Below, in pieces: positions 51,822 to 60,373 of a DNA stretch of 64,000 nt. Each line of letters opens with the position of its first letter. Position 1 is the stretch's first letter. Source of the DNA: Halorhabdus tiamatea SARL4B (lineage in GTDB: Archaea > Halobacteriota > Halobacteria > Halobacteriales > Haloarculaceae); NCBI RefSeq assembly GCF_000470655.1, contig NC_021921.1:310001-374000 (forward strand), read 5' to 3'. The position numbers and the translations under genes are program-made. The notes under the pieces were generated by a model. The model saw only the letters and a program-made list of their open reading frames with translations, had not been told where the DNA came from and did no database searches.

Positions 51822-52130
51822 CTCGCCTGAATGCTGGCGCTCGAGCCTTTTATGCCTCGCCGGACCAGCGACCAGTTCCGGTAGTAGCAGTGAGGGGGAC
51901 AGCGGCGGATAGTGACACTCTCCGTATACGATTCGACCGCAGTCTGCCGATCGTCCGACCCAAGTCTGACGGCGATTTATATGTATCCAGTGGCCAGGAT
52001 GTCACGGGGGCATGCGAAAGGTCACACGCTCCCTCCCCACTTTCGTCGACGGACTCGACTGGAGAGATACTGGACCGTCAGTGGTACTGCTCGCTCCCGA
52101 GATACGTCGGAAGCGGTAGCCACAGCGTGA
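51822..52130. other. Intergenic region, mostly unexplained
   Basis: This 309-bp gap separates the GNAT and AEC genes. It contains a good TATA element (GATTTATATG, 51974-51983), the motif GGCCAGGATGTCAC (51992-52005) shared with 43540-43553, and a short frame described separately. Nothing else is recognisable. Confidence 0.4.
52012..52119 (+). CDS. Possible 35-residue microprotein
   Basis: The frame from ATG 52012 to TAG 52117-52119 encodes 35 residues with a basic start (MRKVTRSLPT), a central DGLDWRD and a hydrophobic-then-basic end (VVLLAPEIRRKR). The ATG lies about 30-35 bases after a strong TATA element at 51974-51983, close to leaderless spacing. No family is recognised and the frame could be fortuitous. 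Confidence 0.25.
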   Translation: MRKVTRSLPTFVDGLDWRDTGPSVVLLAPEIRRKR

Positions 52131-53039
52131 TCACGGGACGACCGCGATCCAGGCCGATAGCGTAAACGCCGAGGCGACCGTCGAGAGGAAGACCAGGATC
52201 GACGCCAGCCGGCGGTCACCCCCCATCTCGGTGACGTAGACGAACGTCGAGACTGCTGCGGGCGCACCGAACATCACGACGGCCGTCCGGAGCGTCCAGA
52301 GGTCCGCGCCCAGGGCGGCGTAGACGCCCCAGGCGACCGCCGGCATCACGAGGAGTTTCATCGCGAGCACCGACCCGACGATAGAGCGATCGGCTTCGAG
52401 AGACTGTAGCTGGATGGAGCCCCCGACACACAGCAGCGCGACCGGCAGCGCTGCCTCGGCGATCAGCGCGACCGCGTCGGCGGGAACGCCCGTGACCGAT
52501 GCCGGTGACGTCGATACCCCCAGCCCGATGACCAGCGCGACCAGGACCGGATTGGTCAGGAGTCGCCGAGCCTCGCTCCGAAAATCCCGGCTGTTGCCAG
52601 TCACCGCGACGAGGATCGAGATGGTCAACGGGATCTGAACGAGCGCGCCCATCCCGAGGATGACGCTGCCGATGACGGCCGCGCGCTCGCCCAGCGCGCT
52701 CGCGACCACGGGGAGGCCGATGTAGCCGAGATTGGTGTGATAGGACTGGACTGTCGCGGCGGCACGGGCTCCGTCGTCGGCGATCCGGCAGTGGACGAGC
52801 CAGCCCACGCCGGCGGTGATTCCCAGGACACCGACCAGCCCGACCAGTAGTTTCGGCGTGATGATCTCGGCGAGGGCCTTGTCGTGTGTCGAGTTGAACA
52901 CCAGCGCCGGGAGGACGACGTAGAAGGCGACGCTGTTGAGCCAGCCAACCCGCGTTGCGTCGAGGACGCCGACCCGCCGGAGCCCGACCCCCACGGAGAG
53001 CCAGCCGATCATTGCGGCCAGCTGCGTCAATACGTCCAT
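52131..53039 (-). CDS. AEC (auxin efflux carrier-like) family transporter
   Basis: A 302-residue membrane protein with about ten hydrophobic segments and the family's two-half layout. Features include the N-terminal GWLSVGVGLRRVG, FYVVLPALVFN, SYHTNLGYIGLPVV in the first half and GAPAAVSTFVYVTEMGGD near the end. Prokaryotic AEC proteins export or import organic acids such as malate. The substrate is unknown. ATG 53039 is clear. It lies just downstream of ubiX on the same strand but 90 bases away. Confidence 0.85.
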   Translation of the reverse strand: MDVLTQLAAMIGWLSVGVGLRRVGVLDATRVGWLNSVAFYVVLPALVFNSTHDKALAEIITPKLLVGLVGVLGITAGVGWLVHCRIADDGARAAATVQSYHTNLGYIGLPVVASALGERAAVIGSVILGMGALVQIPLTISILVAVTGNSRDFRSEARRLLTNPVLVALVIGLGVSTSPASVTGVPADAVALIAEAALPVALLCVGGSIQLQSLEADRSIVGSVLAMKLLVMPAVAWGVYAALGADLWTLRTAVVMFGAPAAVSTFVYVTEMGGDRRLASILVFLSTVASAFTLSAWIAVVP

Positions 53040-53129
53040 GGACTCTCACTCGCCAGCCAGCCCGCTTGTGTCTTTCCTGTCGGTGCTGGTTTGCGAAAGC
53101 ACCACACTAGGGGTAGTCCCCAAGTGCAC

Positions 53130-53702
53130 TTACGACGGTTCCCACTCGTCGTACCGATCGTGATCGAGATCGAAGCGCTCGAGGATCTTCCCGACGACGT
53201 GATCGACGAAGTCGCCGGGTTCCTCGGGATCGAAGTAAAAGCCCAGCATCGGCGGCACCACGTCGACGCCCAGTTCGGCGAGTTTCGTCAGATTCTCCAG
53301 GTGGAGCTGACTCAGCGGCGATTCGCGGGGGACGACCACGAGACGCCGGCGTTCCTTGAGCGTGACGTCAGCGGCGCGAGTCACCAGCGAGTCCGACCGG
53401 CCGGTCGCGACGGCGGCGACGGTGTTCATCGACGCCGGGACGATCACCATCCCGTCGGTGTCGAACGACCCCGAGGCGACGGGGGCGTGGATCGCGTCCT
53501 CGGCGTAGACCTCGGTCGCGCCCTCGCAGATAGTCCCCATCGCCGCCTCCCTGGACCCTGACTCGTGGGCCATGACCGACTCGGCGGCGTCAGTCACGAC
53601 CGCGTACACGTCTGCGTGTTCAGCGAGTGCCTCGACCGTCCGGACGGCGATCGGGATGCCAGACGCGCCCGTGATGCCGACCACGATTCGATCGACGGTC
53701 AT
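53130..53702 (-). CDS. ubiX: UbiX-type flavin prenyltransferase
   Basis: Makes prenylated FMN, the cofactor needed by UbiD decarboxylases, from FMN and dimethylallyl phosphate. The 190-residue protein has the N-terminal FMN-binding VVGITGASGIPIAVR, a PASMNTVAAVATGRSDSLVTRAADVTLKE core and RRRLVVVPRESPL with the conserved arginine and glutamate. Its ATG overlaps the stop of the AcnX small subunit (ATGA, 53699-53702), and it is the last gene of the UbiD-AcnX-UbiX operon, so its cofactor most likely serves the UbiD enzyme encoded at 55336. Confidence 0.93.
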   Translation of the reverse strand: MTVDRIVVGITGASGIPIAVRTVEALAEHADVYAVVTDAAESVMAHESGSREAAMGTICEGATEVYAEDAIHAPVASGSFDTDGMVIVPASMNTVAAVATGRSDSLVTRAADVTLKERRRLVVVPRESPLSQLHLENLTKLAELGVDVVPPMLGFYFDPEEPGDFVDHVVGKILERFDLDHDRYDEWEPS

Positions 53703-54130
53703 CCTTCTCTGATGAGGCCCGCGTCGGCGTCAACCTCGACAGTCTCGCCGTCTTCGAGTGTCTCAAGTGGCGCGTCGGGCGAGTCCACACAGGGAATCTC
53801 CCCGAGGATCGCGCCCGTAGCGACGATGGTCTCTGTCTCCTCGTTGACGATCGCTGCCGGCGCACACCCGTTGTTCGCCAGCCCGTAGAGGACATACGAG
53901 CCCACGGTCGAGCCCTTTCCGCGCGGGAAGACCAGCACCTTGCCCGCGATGTTCTCGCCCTCCAGGGGGTGGCCGTCCTCGATGAACTCGCCGGTATCCG
54001 GCTCGACGGCCCCGTAGAAGCTGATCGGGACAGGTGAGCGAAGGACTTCCCCACGGCCCGTGCCTTCGGTGATCGCCTCGGCGCCGATCACGTCGTCACC
54101 GACGGCCGATTCGCTCGATTCGGACGCCAT
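53699..54130 (-). CDS. Aconitase-X small (swivel) subunit, likely phosphomevalonate dehydratase small subunit
   Basis: A 143-residue AcnX swivel-domain protein (former DUF126). The hallmark is the loop VLVFPRGKGSTVGSYVLYGL, whose Ser is a conserved active-site residue, followed by CAPAAIVNEETETIVATGAI and a C-terminal strand region. In archaea, stand-alone small and large AcnX subunits form phosphomevalonate 5-phosphate dehydratase, giving trans-anhydromevalonate 5-phosphate. ATG 54130 overlaps the large-subunit stop as TGATG. The alternative AcnX activity, cis-3-hydroxyproline dehydration, is less likely next to UbiD and UbiX. Confidence 0.85.
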   Translation of the reverse strand: MASESSESAVGDDVIGAEAITEGTGRGEVLRSPVPISFYGAVEPDTGEFIEDGHPLEGENIAGKVLVFPRGKGSTVGSYVLYGLANNGCAPAAIVNEETETIVATGAILGEIPCVDSPDAPLETLEDGETVEVDADAGLIREG

Positions 54131-55308
54131 CACTCGGTCACCTCCGCGAGCAGCGTCTCGGCGTCGTTGAACGCCACGTCCTGGTTACAGAACCCCGGCA
54201 GGTAGGTCGCGGCCTTCGCGGAGTTGGTGGCACTCGATTCGTAGCCCAGTTCCTCGATCGGCGAGACGACGTTGCAGGTGTCGGCCAGTACCATCCCACC
54301 GGCGTCCTCGATGGTGTCGGTGTAGCCGTTGCGATCGGCCCAGGTCTTGACCGCGCCACTCGTGGCGACCCAGAGGTCGCTCGTGAGAGTCTTGCCCTCA
54401 ACGGCGTCTGCGACGTCCTGGATCTCCTCGGGCGAGGTGTGTGGACACCCGATGACTACCAGCTCTGGATCGTCAGCGGTCGTGAGTTCCGCGTATTCGG
54501 CCTCCATCTCGGCTTCGCCGAACGTGGCCGTCTCGACGTCCTCGGGCGGTTCCATCTCCGTCGTGACACCCTCGACGAAGTACAGCGCGACCGCGCCGGT
54601 CGCGGCCATCGCCGCGCCGAGGGACTTCAAGTCGTCCGTCCCGCCCGAATCGATCCCCGTGAAGTAGGGCTTGCCGTCCTCGACGAGTCGCCCCGTCCAG
54701 GAGCCCAGCGCGGCGAAGTCGGCCTGGGTCTCGATGTCGGCCTCGACGTCGATCCGGTAGGTCGGCTGGCGATTTGCTTCCAGGTGGAGGCCGTACTTCG
54801 GCGTCCGACCGGTGATCGCCGCCGCGAGCGCCGAGGGACCGCCTTCGCGGTTGGTCCGTGCGCCGACGACGCTGTTGACGAACGAGACGGCCGAGGACTC
54901 TGCCCAGGCGACGTGCTGACCTCGCCGCGGGAGGTTGCCCGCGAGATAGGGCGTACAGGTAAACGAGAGGATGATGTCCATCTCCTCGAGGGCGTCCCGG
55001 ATGCGCTGCTGTTTCTCGGCGAAATCCGGGTCGACGCCCATCTCCGCCCAGCGATCGAAATCCATCCCCGCCGGGTTGGCGAACGTCGGGACCGACGCTT
55101 CCGCGCCTTCCTCCGCAAAGCCCTCCAGAAACTCGACGCCGGGGTCGCCGATCGACTTGTAGGAGATGCCCGACGCTTGGGCCGATTCGATCTCGATCAT
55201 CTCCTCGGCCCCGTAGATATCGCCGAGTTTCACGAGCAGTTCCATCGCCTTCCGGACGGCCGAATTGTCCGATTCGAGCAAGTCTTCCTCGTGCTGTGTC
55301 AGGTGCAT
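54130..55308 (-). CDS. Aconitase-X large catalytic subunit, likely phosphomevalonate dehydratase large subunit
   Basis: A 392-residue AcnX catalytic protein. Three cysteines suited to hold a [4Fe-4S] cluster are present: C118 (SFTCTPYL), C288 (VIGCPHTS) and C345 (ADTCNVVSP). Other family segments are GDIYGAEEMIEIESAQASG and WAESSAVSFVNSVVGARTNREGG. Read with the small subunit downstream (TGATG overlap) and UbiD upstream, it fits phosphomevalonate dehydratase of the modified archaeal mevalonate pathway. Substrate assignment rests on family and context, not on a residue test. Confidence 0.88.
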   Translation of the reverse strand: MHLTQHEEDLLESDNSAVRKAMELLVKLGDIYGAEEMIEIESAQASGISYKSIGDPGVEFLEGFAEEGAEASVPTFANPAGMDFDRWAEMGVDPDFAEKQQRIRDALEEMDIILSFTCTPYLAGNLPRRGQHVAWAESSAVSFVNSVVGARTNREGGPSALAAAITGRTPKYGLHLEANRQPTYRIDVEADIETQADFAALGSWTGRLVEDGKPYFTGIDSGGTDDLKSLGAAMAATGAVALYFVEGVTTEMEPPEDVETATFGEAEMEAEYAELTTADDPELVVIGCPHTSPEEIQDVADAVEGKTLTSDLWVATSGAVKTWADRNGYTDTIEDAGGMVLADTCNVVSPIEELGYESSATNSAKAATYLPGFCNQDVAFNDAETLLAEVTE

Positions 55309-55335
55309 GGGTGTGGTGACGTGGTCGTGGTGTCG

Positions 55336-56637
55336 TTATTGGTACTCCGCGAGGTCGATCTCCTCGGCACCGGGGACGGTTACTTCCGCGAAGTCATCGC
55401 GGTCCCGGTCACCGGGCACGGTCGCGTCGACGATCCACTTCGCGAGCGTCCCGCGATCGTAGTCCTGGGAGGGGTCGAGCGACGACCCCTTGGCGTTCTC
55501 GATGACGGTGATGTCCTCGTCGGGTTGCATCCGGGTCGCGGTCGCCCACTCGACTGCGTCCGAGTCGGCGGGGTCGACGTCGCTATCGACGACGGTGACC
55601 TTCTTCATCGACGGATGGCCCGCCAGCGCCGCCATCCCGGCGTTCTTGGGATCGCCCTCCGAGCGCTTCTCGAGCTGGACGACTCCGTGGAGCCACGAGC
55701 ACCCGCCCGGGGTCAACACGACGTTCTCGACCGTCGGGACGGTGTTCTCGACGATCCGGTAGATGCGGGGTTCCTGGGGAATGCCCATGAGGTGGGCGTG
55801 TTCGGTCCGGCCGGGGACGATGATCCGCGCGTAGGGATCCGGCCGCATGTAGAGATTCTCGACCGTCACCACGGGTTGCTGGCGCGTGCGATCCCAGGTG
55901 CGAGAGAGATCCACGAACGGCCCCTCCTCGGCCCGCTCGTCGGTGATCGTCGCTCGCATGACGATCTCGGCGTCTGCCGGAACCTCGATCCCGTCGACCG
56001 CGGCAGTCGCAAGGTCGCCGTCGAGGAGGCGATTCGCCAGCGCGAGTTCGTTCTGCTCGGGCGCAAAGGAGGTCGCGGCCGCCAACTCGACCGCCGGGTG
56101 GACGCCCATCACGATTGCCACGTCGAGTCCGCCCTCGGTCCGCGAGTAGATGTCGTGGAGATGGCGCTCGACGAGGCGCATCACGAGTCGATTGTCCGAC
56201 TCGAACATCATCCGGTGGAAGGAGGCGTTCTGGACGCCAGTCTCGGGATCCTCAGCGATCACGACCGAGGAGGCGAAGTACTGGCGTTCGTGCTCGTCGT
56301 AGAAGATCGGGATCGGGACGTACTCGTCGATCGTCGGTTCACTTGCAACGTGCTCGAACGCGGGGTCGGCCGTCTCCTCGACGGCCAGCGGATCGTCCAT
56401 CGCCGAGCCCATCCGATCGACGATGTCTTCGGCCTCGACGCCGAGCGCCCGGCCGATCAGCTCCCGGGAGCCGAGCGTGTTGGCGACCGCGCGGACGTCA
56501 GGGTAGGCCTCGACGCGCTCGAAGACGGTCGGCTGACTCTCGTCCTGGACGGCCAGCGCCGGGAGTTCGAATCGGGGATCGACTGGTTCAGTGAGCGTCG
56601 TCTGTGCTTCCTCCCGCAGAAAGTCTCGCAAGCCCAT
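55336..56637 (-). CDS. UbiD-family decarboxylase, likely anhydromevalonate phosphate decarboxylase
   Basis: A 433-residue UbiD-type enzyme, shorter than bacterial UbiD (about 490). The prFMN and catalytic regions are recognisable: SFHRMMFESDNRLVMRLVERH, the GVHPAVELAAATS strand, EGPFVDLSRTWD with the conserved Glu, and PREPRIYRIVEN-like plus LTPGGCSWLHGVVQ. In archaea this subgroup decarboxylates trans-anhydromevalonate 5-phosphate to isopentenyl phosphate. It heads the four-gene operon (27 bases before the AcnX large subunit). Aromatic-acid decarboxylation is the alternative but is poorly supported by context. Confidence 0.87.
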   Translation of the reverse strand: MGLRDFLREEAQTTLTEPVDPRFELPALAVQDESQPTVFERVEAYPDVRAVANTLGSRELIGRALGVEAEDIVDRMGSAMDDPLAVEETADPAFEHVASEPTIDEYVPIPIFYDEHERQYFASSVVIAEDPETGVQNASFHRMMFESDNRLVMRLVERHLHDIYSRTEGGLDVAIVMGVHPAVELAAATSFAPEQNELALANRLLDGDLATAAVDGIEVPADAEIVMRATITDERAEEGPFVDLSRTWDRTRQQPVVTVENLYMRPDPYARIIVPGRTEHAHLMGIPQEPRIYRIVENTVPTVENVVLTPGGCSWLHGVVQLEKRSEGDPKNAGMAALAGHPSMKKVTVVDSDVDPADSDAVEWATATRMQPDEDITVIENAKGSSLDPSQDYDRGTLAKWIVDATVPGDRDRDDFAEVTVPGAEEIDLAEYQ

Positions 56638-56776
56638 CGTTGGCGGTGATTGGACGCCATCCTATTCATGTTCCGGGGTTCGCTCCCGGGACGTGAGAAC
56701 GCAGCGTGGTCGTCCGCCGGTGTCTCGTCGACGCCCCCGGAGGACTTTGTATGTCCAGGCCCCAAGCGGAATCTGT

Positions 56777-57502
56777 ATGACTGATCTGCTGTACCTCCCG
56801 GACGAAGACGCCGTGACCGACTTCGAGGCGACGGTCGTCGAGGCGAGCGAGGATTCGATCGTGCTCGACGGAACGTACTTTTATCCCGAGGGCGGCGGTC
56901 AGCCGGCCGACCGCGGGACGATCGAATGGGACGGCGGTCAGGCATCTGTCGTCGACGTCCGAAAGGACCACGGCGAGATCCACCACGAGATCGACGACGT
57001 CGAGGGAGACCTCCCGGAAGACGGCGAAACCGCCACAGGACACGTCGACGCGGACCGTCGCGAGGCTCACCGGCGGATGCACACCGCCCAGCACGTCCTC
57101 TCACGGGTCGTCCTCGACGAATACGACGCGACGACGGCCGGCAACCAGATCCACGCGGACTTCTCACGGATCGACTTCGAGCCTGCTGACTTCGACGACG
57201 AGGACCTCGAACTGATCGAGGCGCGGACCAACGACGTGATCGAGCGCAACCTGCCGGTCACGAAAGACGAGCGACCGCGCGAGACCGTCGAGGCGAACGT
57301 CGCCGAGGGACGGTCGAACCTCGACCTGTTGCCCGATCACGTCGAGGAGTTACGGGTCGTCGAGATCGATAATTTCGACATGTGCCCCTGTGGCGGCACC
57401 CACGTCGATCGGACGGGCGAGATCGGCGGCATCGAGATCACCAACCGGCTCTCGAAGGGCGCTGACGTCGAACGCATCGAGTTCGAGTTGCGCGAGAACT
57501 GA
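56777..57502 (+). CDS. alaX: AlaX-type alanyl-tRNA editing protein
   Basis: A free-standing editing factor that hydrolyses mischarged Ser- or Gly-tRNA-Ala. The 241-residue protein matches the medium AlaX-M class: an N-terminal domain with the Gly-rich YPEGGGQPADRG (36-47), and the zinc-binding editing site HTAQH (H102, H106) plus CPCGGTH (C203 or C205, H209). ATG 56777 has ACTTTGTATG about 30 bases upstream. It is divergent from the UbiD operon. Confidence 0.93.
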   Translation: MTDLLYLPDEDAVTDFEATVVEASEDSIVLDGTYFYPEGGGQPADRGTIEWDGGQASVVDVRKDHGEIHHEIDDVEGDLPEDGETATGHVDADRREAHRRMHTAQHVLSRVVLDEYDATTAGNQIHADFSRIDFEPADFDDEDLELIEARTNDVIERNLPVTKDERPRETVEANVAEGRSNLDLLPDHVEELRVVEIDNFDMCPCGGTHVDRTGEIGGIEITNRLSKGADVERIEFELREN

Positions 57503-57512
57503 CGGCCACCAC

Positions 57513-58121
57513 TCATAATAACCGCAGCACGACCAGTCGCTCGAACGGAAAGGACTCCTCGGCGACGATCGACGAATCGAGCCCCTGGCTCCCTGCATAC
57601 TCCCGAACCGCTTTGATCCCGGTCAGGCTGCTGACCAGCAGGAACGCTCGACCGCCGTCTCGGAGTACCCGACTCAAGTCTTCCAGAAACGGATCGACGG
57701 CCGCGCGACCGTCCTCGCCGCCCGACAGCGCTGTCTCCATCCAGTCGCCCCACTCCGTTTCGGGAGCACTCGGGAGATACGGCGGATTGAATGCGACCAG
57801 ATCGACCGCACTCGCCTGGATCGGATCGAGGAGGTTCGCCCGCACGACCGGAATCCCGGCCTCGCGAGCTTCTCGACAGGCTGCCGGGTTCAGGTCCGTG
57901 CCGAGCACGTCGGCCCCCGCCTCGGCGAGGGAAGCGGCGACGTAGCCCGAGCCAGTCCCAACGTCGAGTGCACGCTCGCCCGGTTCGACGGCCTCGACGG
58001 CTGCCTCCGCGAGTAAGTGGGAGTCCTCGCTCGCGCCGTAGACGGTGTCGACACCTCGCTGGTCGGCGAGTGGCGGCCGATCGGTCGACTCGCGGTCGAC
58101 CGACTCTTCGTCGTCACCCAT
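57513..58121 (-). CDS. HemK2/Mtq2-type protein glutamine methyltransferase
   Basis: A 202-residue SAM methyltransferase with motif I LDVGTGSGYVAASLAE and the catalytic NPPY (FNPPYLPS) of N5-glutamine methyltransferases. The small size and lack of an N-terminal domain match archaeal/eukaryal Mtq2 (HemK2), which modifies the GGQ motif of release factor aRF1. Its start overlaps ksgA by 8 bases, in a translation-linked cluster, which supports that role. Confidence 0.9.
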   Translation of the reverse strand: MGDDEESVDRESTDRPPLADQRGVDTVYGASEDSHLLAEAAVEAVEPGERALDVGTGSGYVAASLAEAGADVLGTDLNPAACREAREAGIPVVRANLLDPIQASAVDLVAFNPPYLPSAPETEWGDWMETALSGGEDGRAAVDPFLEDLSRVLRDGGRAFLLVSSLTGIKAVREYAGSQGLDSSIVAEESFPFERLVVLRLL

Positions 58122-58992
58122 CGCTATCGAGTTCGACGTCGTAGGCCAGGCTCGCCAGTTCGGCGAACTCGGCGGGCGAAAGATCGCCTGCGCGCTTGCT
58201 CAGGAGTTCCTCGTCGGCCGCTGCGACGACGGCGTCCGGATCGTCGAGTCCCGAGATGTGAGCGGTGTTCCGAATGCCGTTTCTGACGGTCTTGCGCCGC
58301 TGAGTGAACACAGCTTTGACGAATCCCAGGAAGAAATCCTCGTCCGGGACCGTATAGTCCGGATCGCGCGCGAGCGCCCGAACCAGGGCGCTCTCGACGG
58401 CCGGCGGCGGCGAGAAAGCTTCGGGCGGGACAGGTTCGACGACCTCGACGTCGGCGTAGTGGCCTGCTGTCACCGACAGTCTGCCGTACTCGTCGGTTCC
58501 TGGATCGGCGGCCATCCGGTCGGCGAACTCGGCCTGGACCATCGCGAGCAAGGGTTTCTCGGCGGGGAGCAACCGAAAGAGGATCTCGCTCGACGCGCCG
58601 TAGGGCAGGTTCGAGATCGACGCCGTATAGTCGGGCAGGTCGACCTCGAGGGCGTCGCCCTCGATGATCGTGAGTCGGCCTGCTTCGATCGCATCCGCGA
58701 ATTCATCGCGGAGGAACGCTGCCAGATCGGGGTCGCGCTCGATGGCCGTCACCCTGTCTGCGACGGCGAGCAGCCGATCGGTCAAGGCCCCGTTGCCGGC
58801 CCCGATCTCCAGGACGTGAGTGAGGTCCATCTTCGCCTCGGTCGCATAGGTCGGAATCCGATCGAGGACGCGGTCGTCGACGAGGAAATGCTGATCCTGG
58901 TCGGGATTGCCGCTCGCGCCGGCGCGGGCCAGGAGAGCATCCGGATCACGACTTCCCGCCTTTGAATCGCCAGCGCTGTCTTCGCCGGCCAT
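58114..58992 (-). CDS. ksgA: 16S rRNA dimethyladenosine transferase
   Basis: Dimethylates two adjacent adenines near the 3' end of 16S rRNA during small-subunit assembly. The 292-residue protein has the SAM site VLEIGAGNGALTDRLL, a GDALEVDLPD region and the catalytic NLPY (SNLPYGASS), then a C-terminal RNA-binding domain. The first ~20 residues are an acidic, Ser-rich extension. Its ATG overlaps the DUF655 stop (ATGA at 58992), so it is co-translated in the rpl21e-rpoF-DUF655-ksgA-mtq2 operon common in archaea. Confidence 0.95.
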   Translation of the reverse strand: MAGEDSAGDSKAGSRDPDALLARAGASGNPDQDQHFLVDDRVLDRIPTYATEAKMDLTHVLEIGAGNGALTDRLLAVADRVTAIERDPDLAAFLRDEFADAIEAGRLTIIEGDALEVDLPDYTASISNLPYGASSEILFRLLPAEKPLLAMVQAEFADRMAADPGTDEYGRLSVTAGHYADVEVVEPVPPEAFSPPPAVESALVRALARDPDYTVPDEDFFLGFVKAVFTQRRKTVRNGIRNTAHISGLDDPDAVVAAADEELLSKRAGDLSPAEFAELASLAYDVELDSDG

Positions 58993-59558
58993 CAGTCGTC
59001 ACGACGGGCGAACGTCCGGTATTTGAGATCCTCCTCACGGATCTCCTCGAGGATTCGGTCGACGAGGACTTCTCTGGGGTTGTGAAGGCCGTCGACCCGC
59101 TCGGTGAGTTCCTCGAAGCTCTCGAAGGGCTTGCGCTTTCGCTCGTCGAGAATCCCGTTACGGAGTTTCTTCCCGATCCCTGGCAGGAGATTGAGGGAGT
59201 GCAGTCGGGTCGTGATCGGCTGGGCGTCGTTGAAGAAATCCACGAAGCGCCGTTCGTTGTCCTCGACGATGTCCTCGATCGCGTAGTCGAGTTCGGACTG
59301 ACCACCGCTTGAGAGATCCCCATAATCGACGGTACGCGTCGTCTCGATCACCGCACTATCGAGGTCGATAAGATCGCCGAAAGAGATGTCAGCGTCGTCC
59401 GTCAGCGTCATTTCCAGGAGCTGAAAGTCCGCAGTCGTCACGGCGTACGCCAAGGGCTCTTTTTCGTACTGTGGGCGGTCGTCGTCCGACCGGCCGCGGG
59501 GGAGATGATCGAGGACGACGGCTGTCGTCACGTCTGAATGGGACTCATCACTGCTCAT
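58992..59558 (-). CDS. DUF655 protein with helix-hairpin-helix region
   Basis: A 188-residue DUF655 protein. The N-terminal half has VVLDHLPRGRSDDDRP and an ADISFGDLIDLD strand region resembling an OB/S1-type RNA-binding fold; the C-terminal half has HSLNLLPGIGKKLRNGILDERKRKPFESFEEL, a helix-hairpin-helix nucleic-acid-binding motif. Function is unproven; its fixed place between rpoF and ksgA in archaea suggests a part in ribosome biogenesis or transcription-translation coupling. ATG 59558 is chosen over a longer frame from 59594. Confidence 0.88.
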   Translation of the reverse strand: MSSDESHSDVTTAVVLDHLPRGRSDDDRPQYEKEPLAYAVTTADFQLLEMTLTDDADISFGDLIDLDSAVIETTRTVDYGDLSSGGQSELDYAIEDIVEDNERRFVDFFNDAQPITTRLHSLNLLPGIGKKLRNGILDERKRKPFESFEELTERVDGLHNPREVLVDRILEEIREEDLKYRTFARRDD

Positions 59559-59618
59559 GTCAGTCGGGTACGGTAACCGGCTACTTAAAATCACGCAGGC
59601 CGGGACGGAGCGAGAAAG

Positions 59619-59975
59619 TCAGACGTACTTCGCGACGACGTCGAGAATGTCGTCGAGTTCCTCGCCAGAGAGCGTATATCGCTCCTGAGCGTAGATCGAG
59701 CGCAACTCGTCTCGATCTTCCGGGGTCAGGTTGGCAATCTTGTAAGCCGTGGGTTCGTCGACCTTCTCGAGGGCGAGGAGTTCCTCGACGAACTCCGCCG
59801 ACTCCTCGATATCGAGCGTCGCAAAGCGGTTGGCGTGCTCGATGGCCCGGGTGAGTTCGTATGGCATCTCCCGGTCCTCGTCGGCGGCCCGCTCGCGCTC
59901 GATGTCCGCGAGCAGCCCCTTCGCCTCGGCGAAGGTGAGGTACTCCTCTTCGAGTTTTTCCTTGAAGATGGTCAT
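59619..59975 (-). CDS. rpoF: RNA polymerase subunit F (Rpb4)
   Basis: Partner of RpoE in the stalk of archaeal RNA polymerase, where it helps open the promoter and guides the transcript. The 118-residue protein has EEEYLTFAEAKGLLADIERER and, after a helix-rich middle, a C-terminal HRDC-like domain (EPTAYKIANLTPEDRDELRSI, LSGEELDDILDVVAKY). It follows rpl21e by 6 bases and precedes DUF655, the usual archaeal order. Confidence 0.93.
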   Translation of the reverse strand: MTIFKEKLEEEYLTFAEAKGLLADIERERAADEDREMPYELTRAIEHANRFATLDIEESAEFVEELLALEKVDEPTAYKIANLTPEDRDELRSIYAQERYTLSGEELDDILDVVAKYV

Positions 59976-59981
59976 GGGCCG

Positions 59982-60278
59982 CTACTCCTCTGTCTGTTCG
60001 CGCAGGTGAGCCGGCTTGACGATGATCGTCTTGTCCTTGCCGCCGTCGTTGATCTGGACCTTGTAGGCCGTGCCCTGTTCCCCGATGACTTCGCCGGTGT
60101 GCCCGGAGAATCGGGGGTGGAACCGGCCGTCGGCGACACTGGGGTCGATGTCGAGGTGGACCGTCGTCCCGACGTCGAACTCCTGGATCGCACGCTGGGG
60201 CGGGGACGTGCCGCGGTCGCGCGGGTCGTTTTTGAGCTTGTTACGCGTACCTTCGAGGGGTCCGTTGGAACTAGGCAT
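59982..60278 (-). CDS. rpl21e: Ribosomal protein L21e
   Basis: A 98-residue large-subunit protein. It has the basic start [18 protein letters not shown], the SH3-like core [18 protein letters not shown], and [19 protein letters not shown], all diagnostic of L21e. It heads the operon with rpoF 6 bases downstream. ATG 60278 is clear. The 95-bp gap upstream should contain the promoter; no strong box stands out, though ATATAAAAC is present near 60305. Confidence 0.96.
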   Translation of the reverse strand: MPSSNGPLEGTRNKLKNDPRDRGTSPPQRAIQEFDVGTTVHLDIDPSVADGRFHPRFSGHTGEVIGEQGTAYKVQINDGGKDKTIIVKPAHLREQTEE

Positions 60279-60373
60279 TCTTGGTGTGCGCTAATCCGGT
60301 GGGCCATATAAAACGTGCGTTCCGCACCTGTCAGGGCCGTCCCTGACGTGCGGAAATCACAACAACGCGTCGA

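Noticed and set aside
54439-56649. A 736-codon frame opposite the AcnX and UbiD genes
   Set aside because: Arg/Asp/Val-rich composition typical of antisense shadow in haloarchaea, with no family match.
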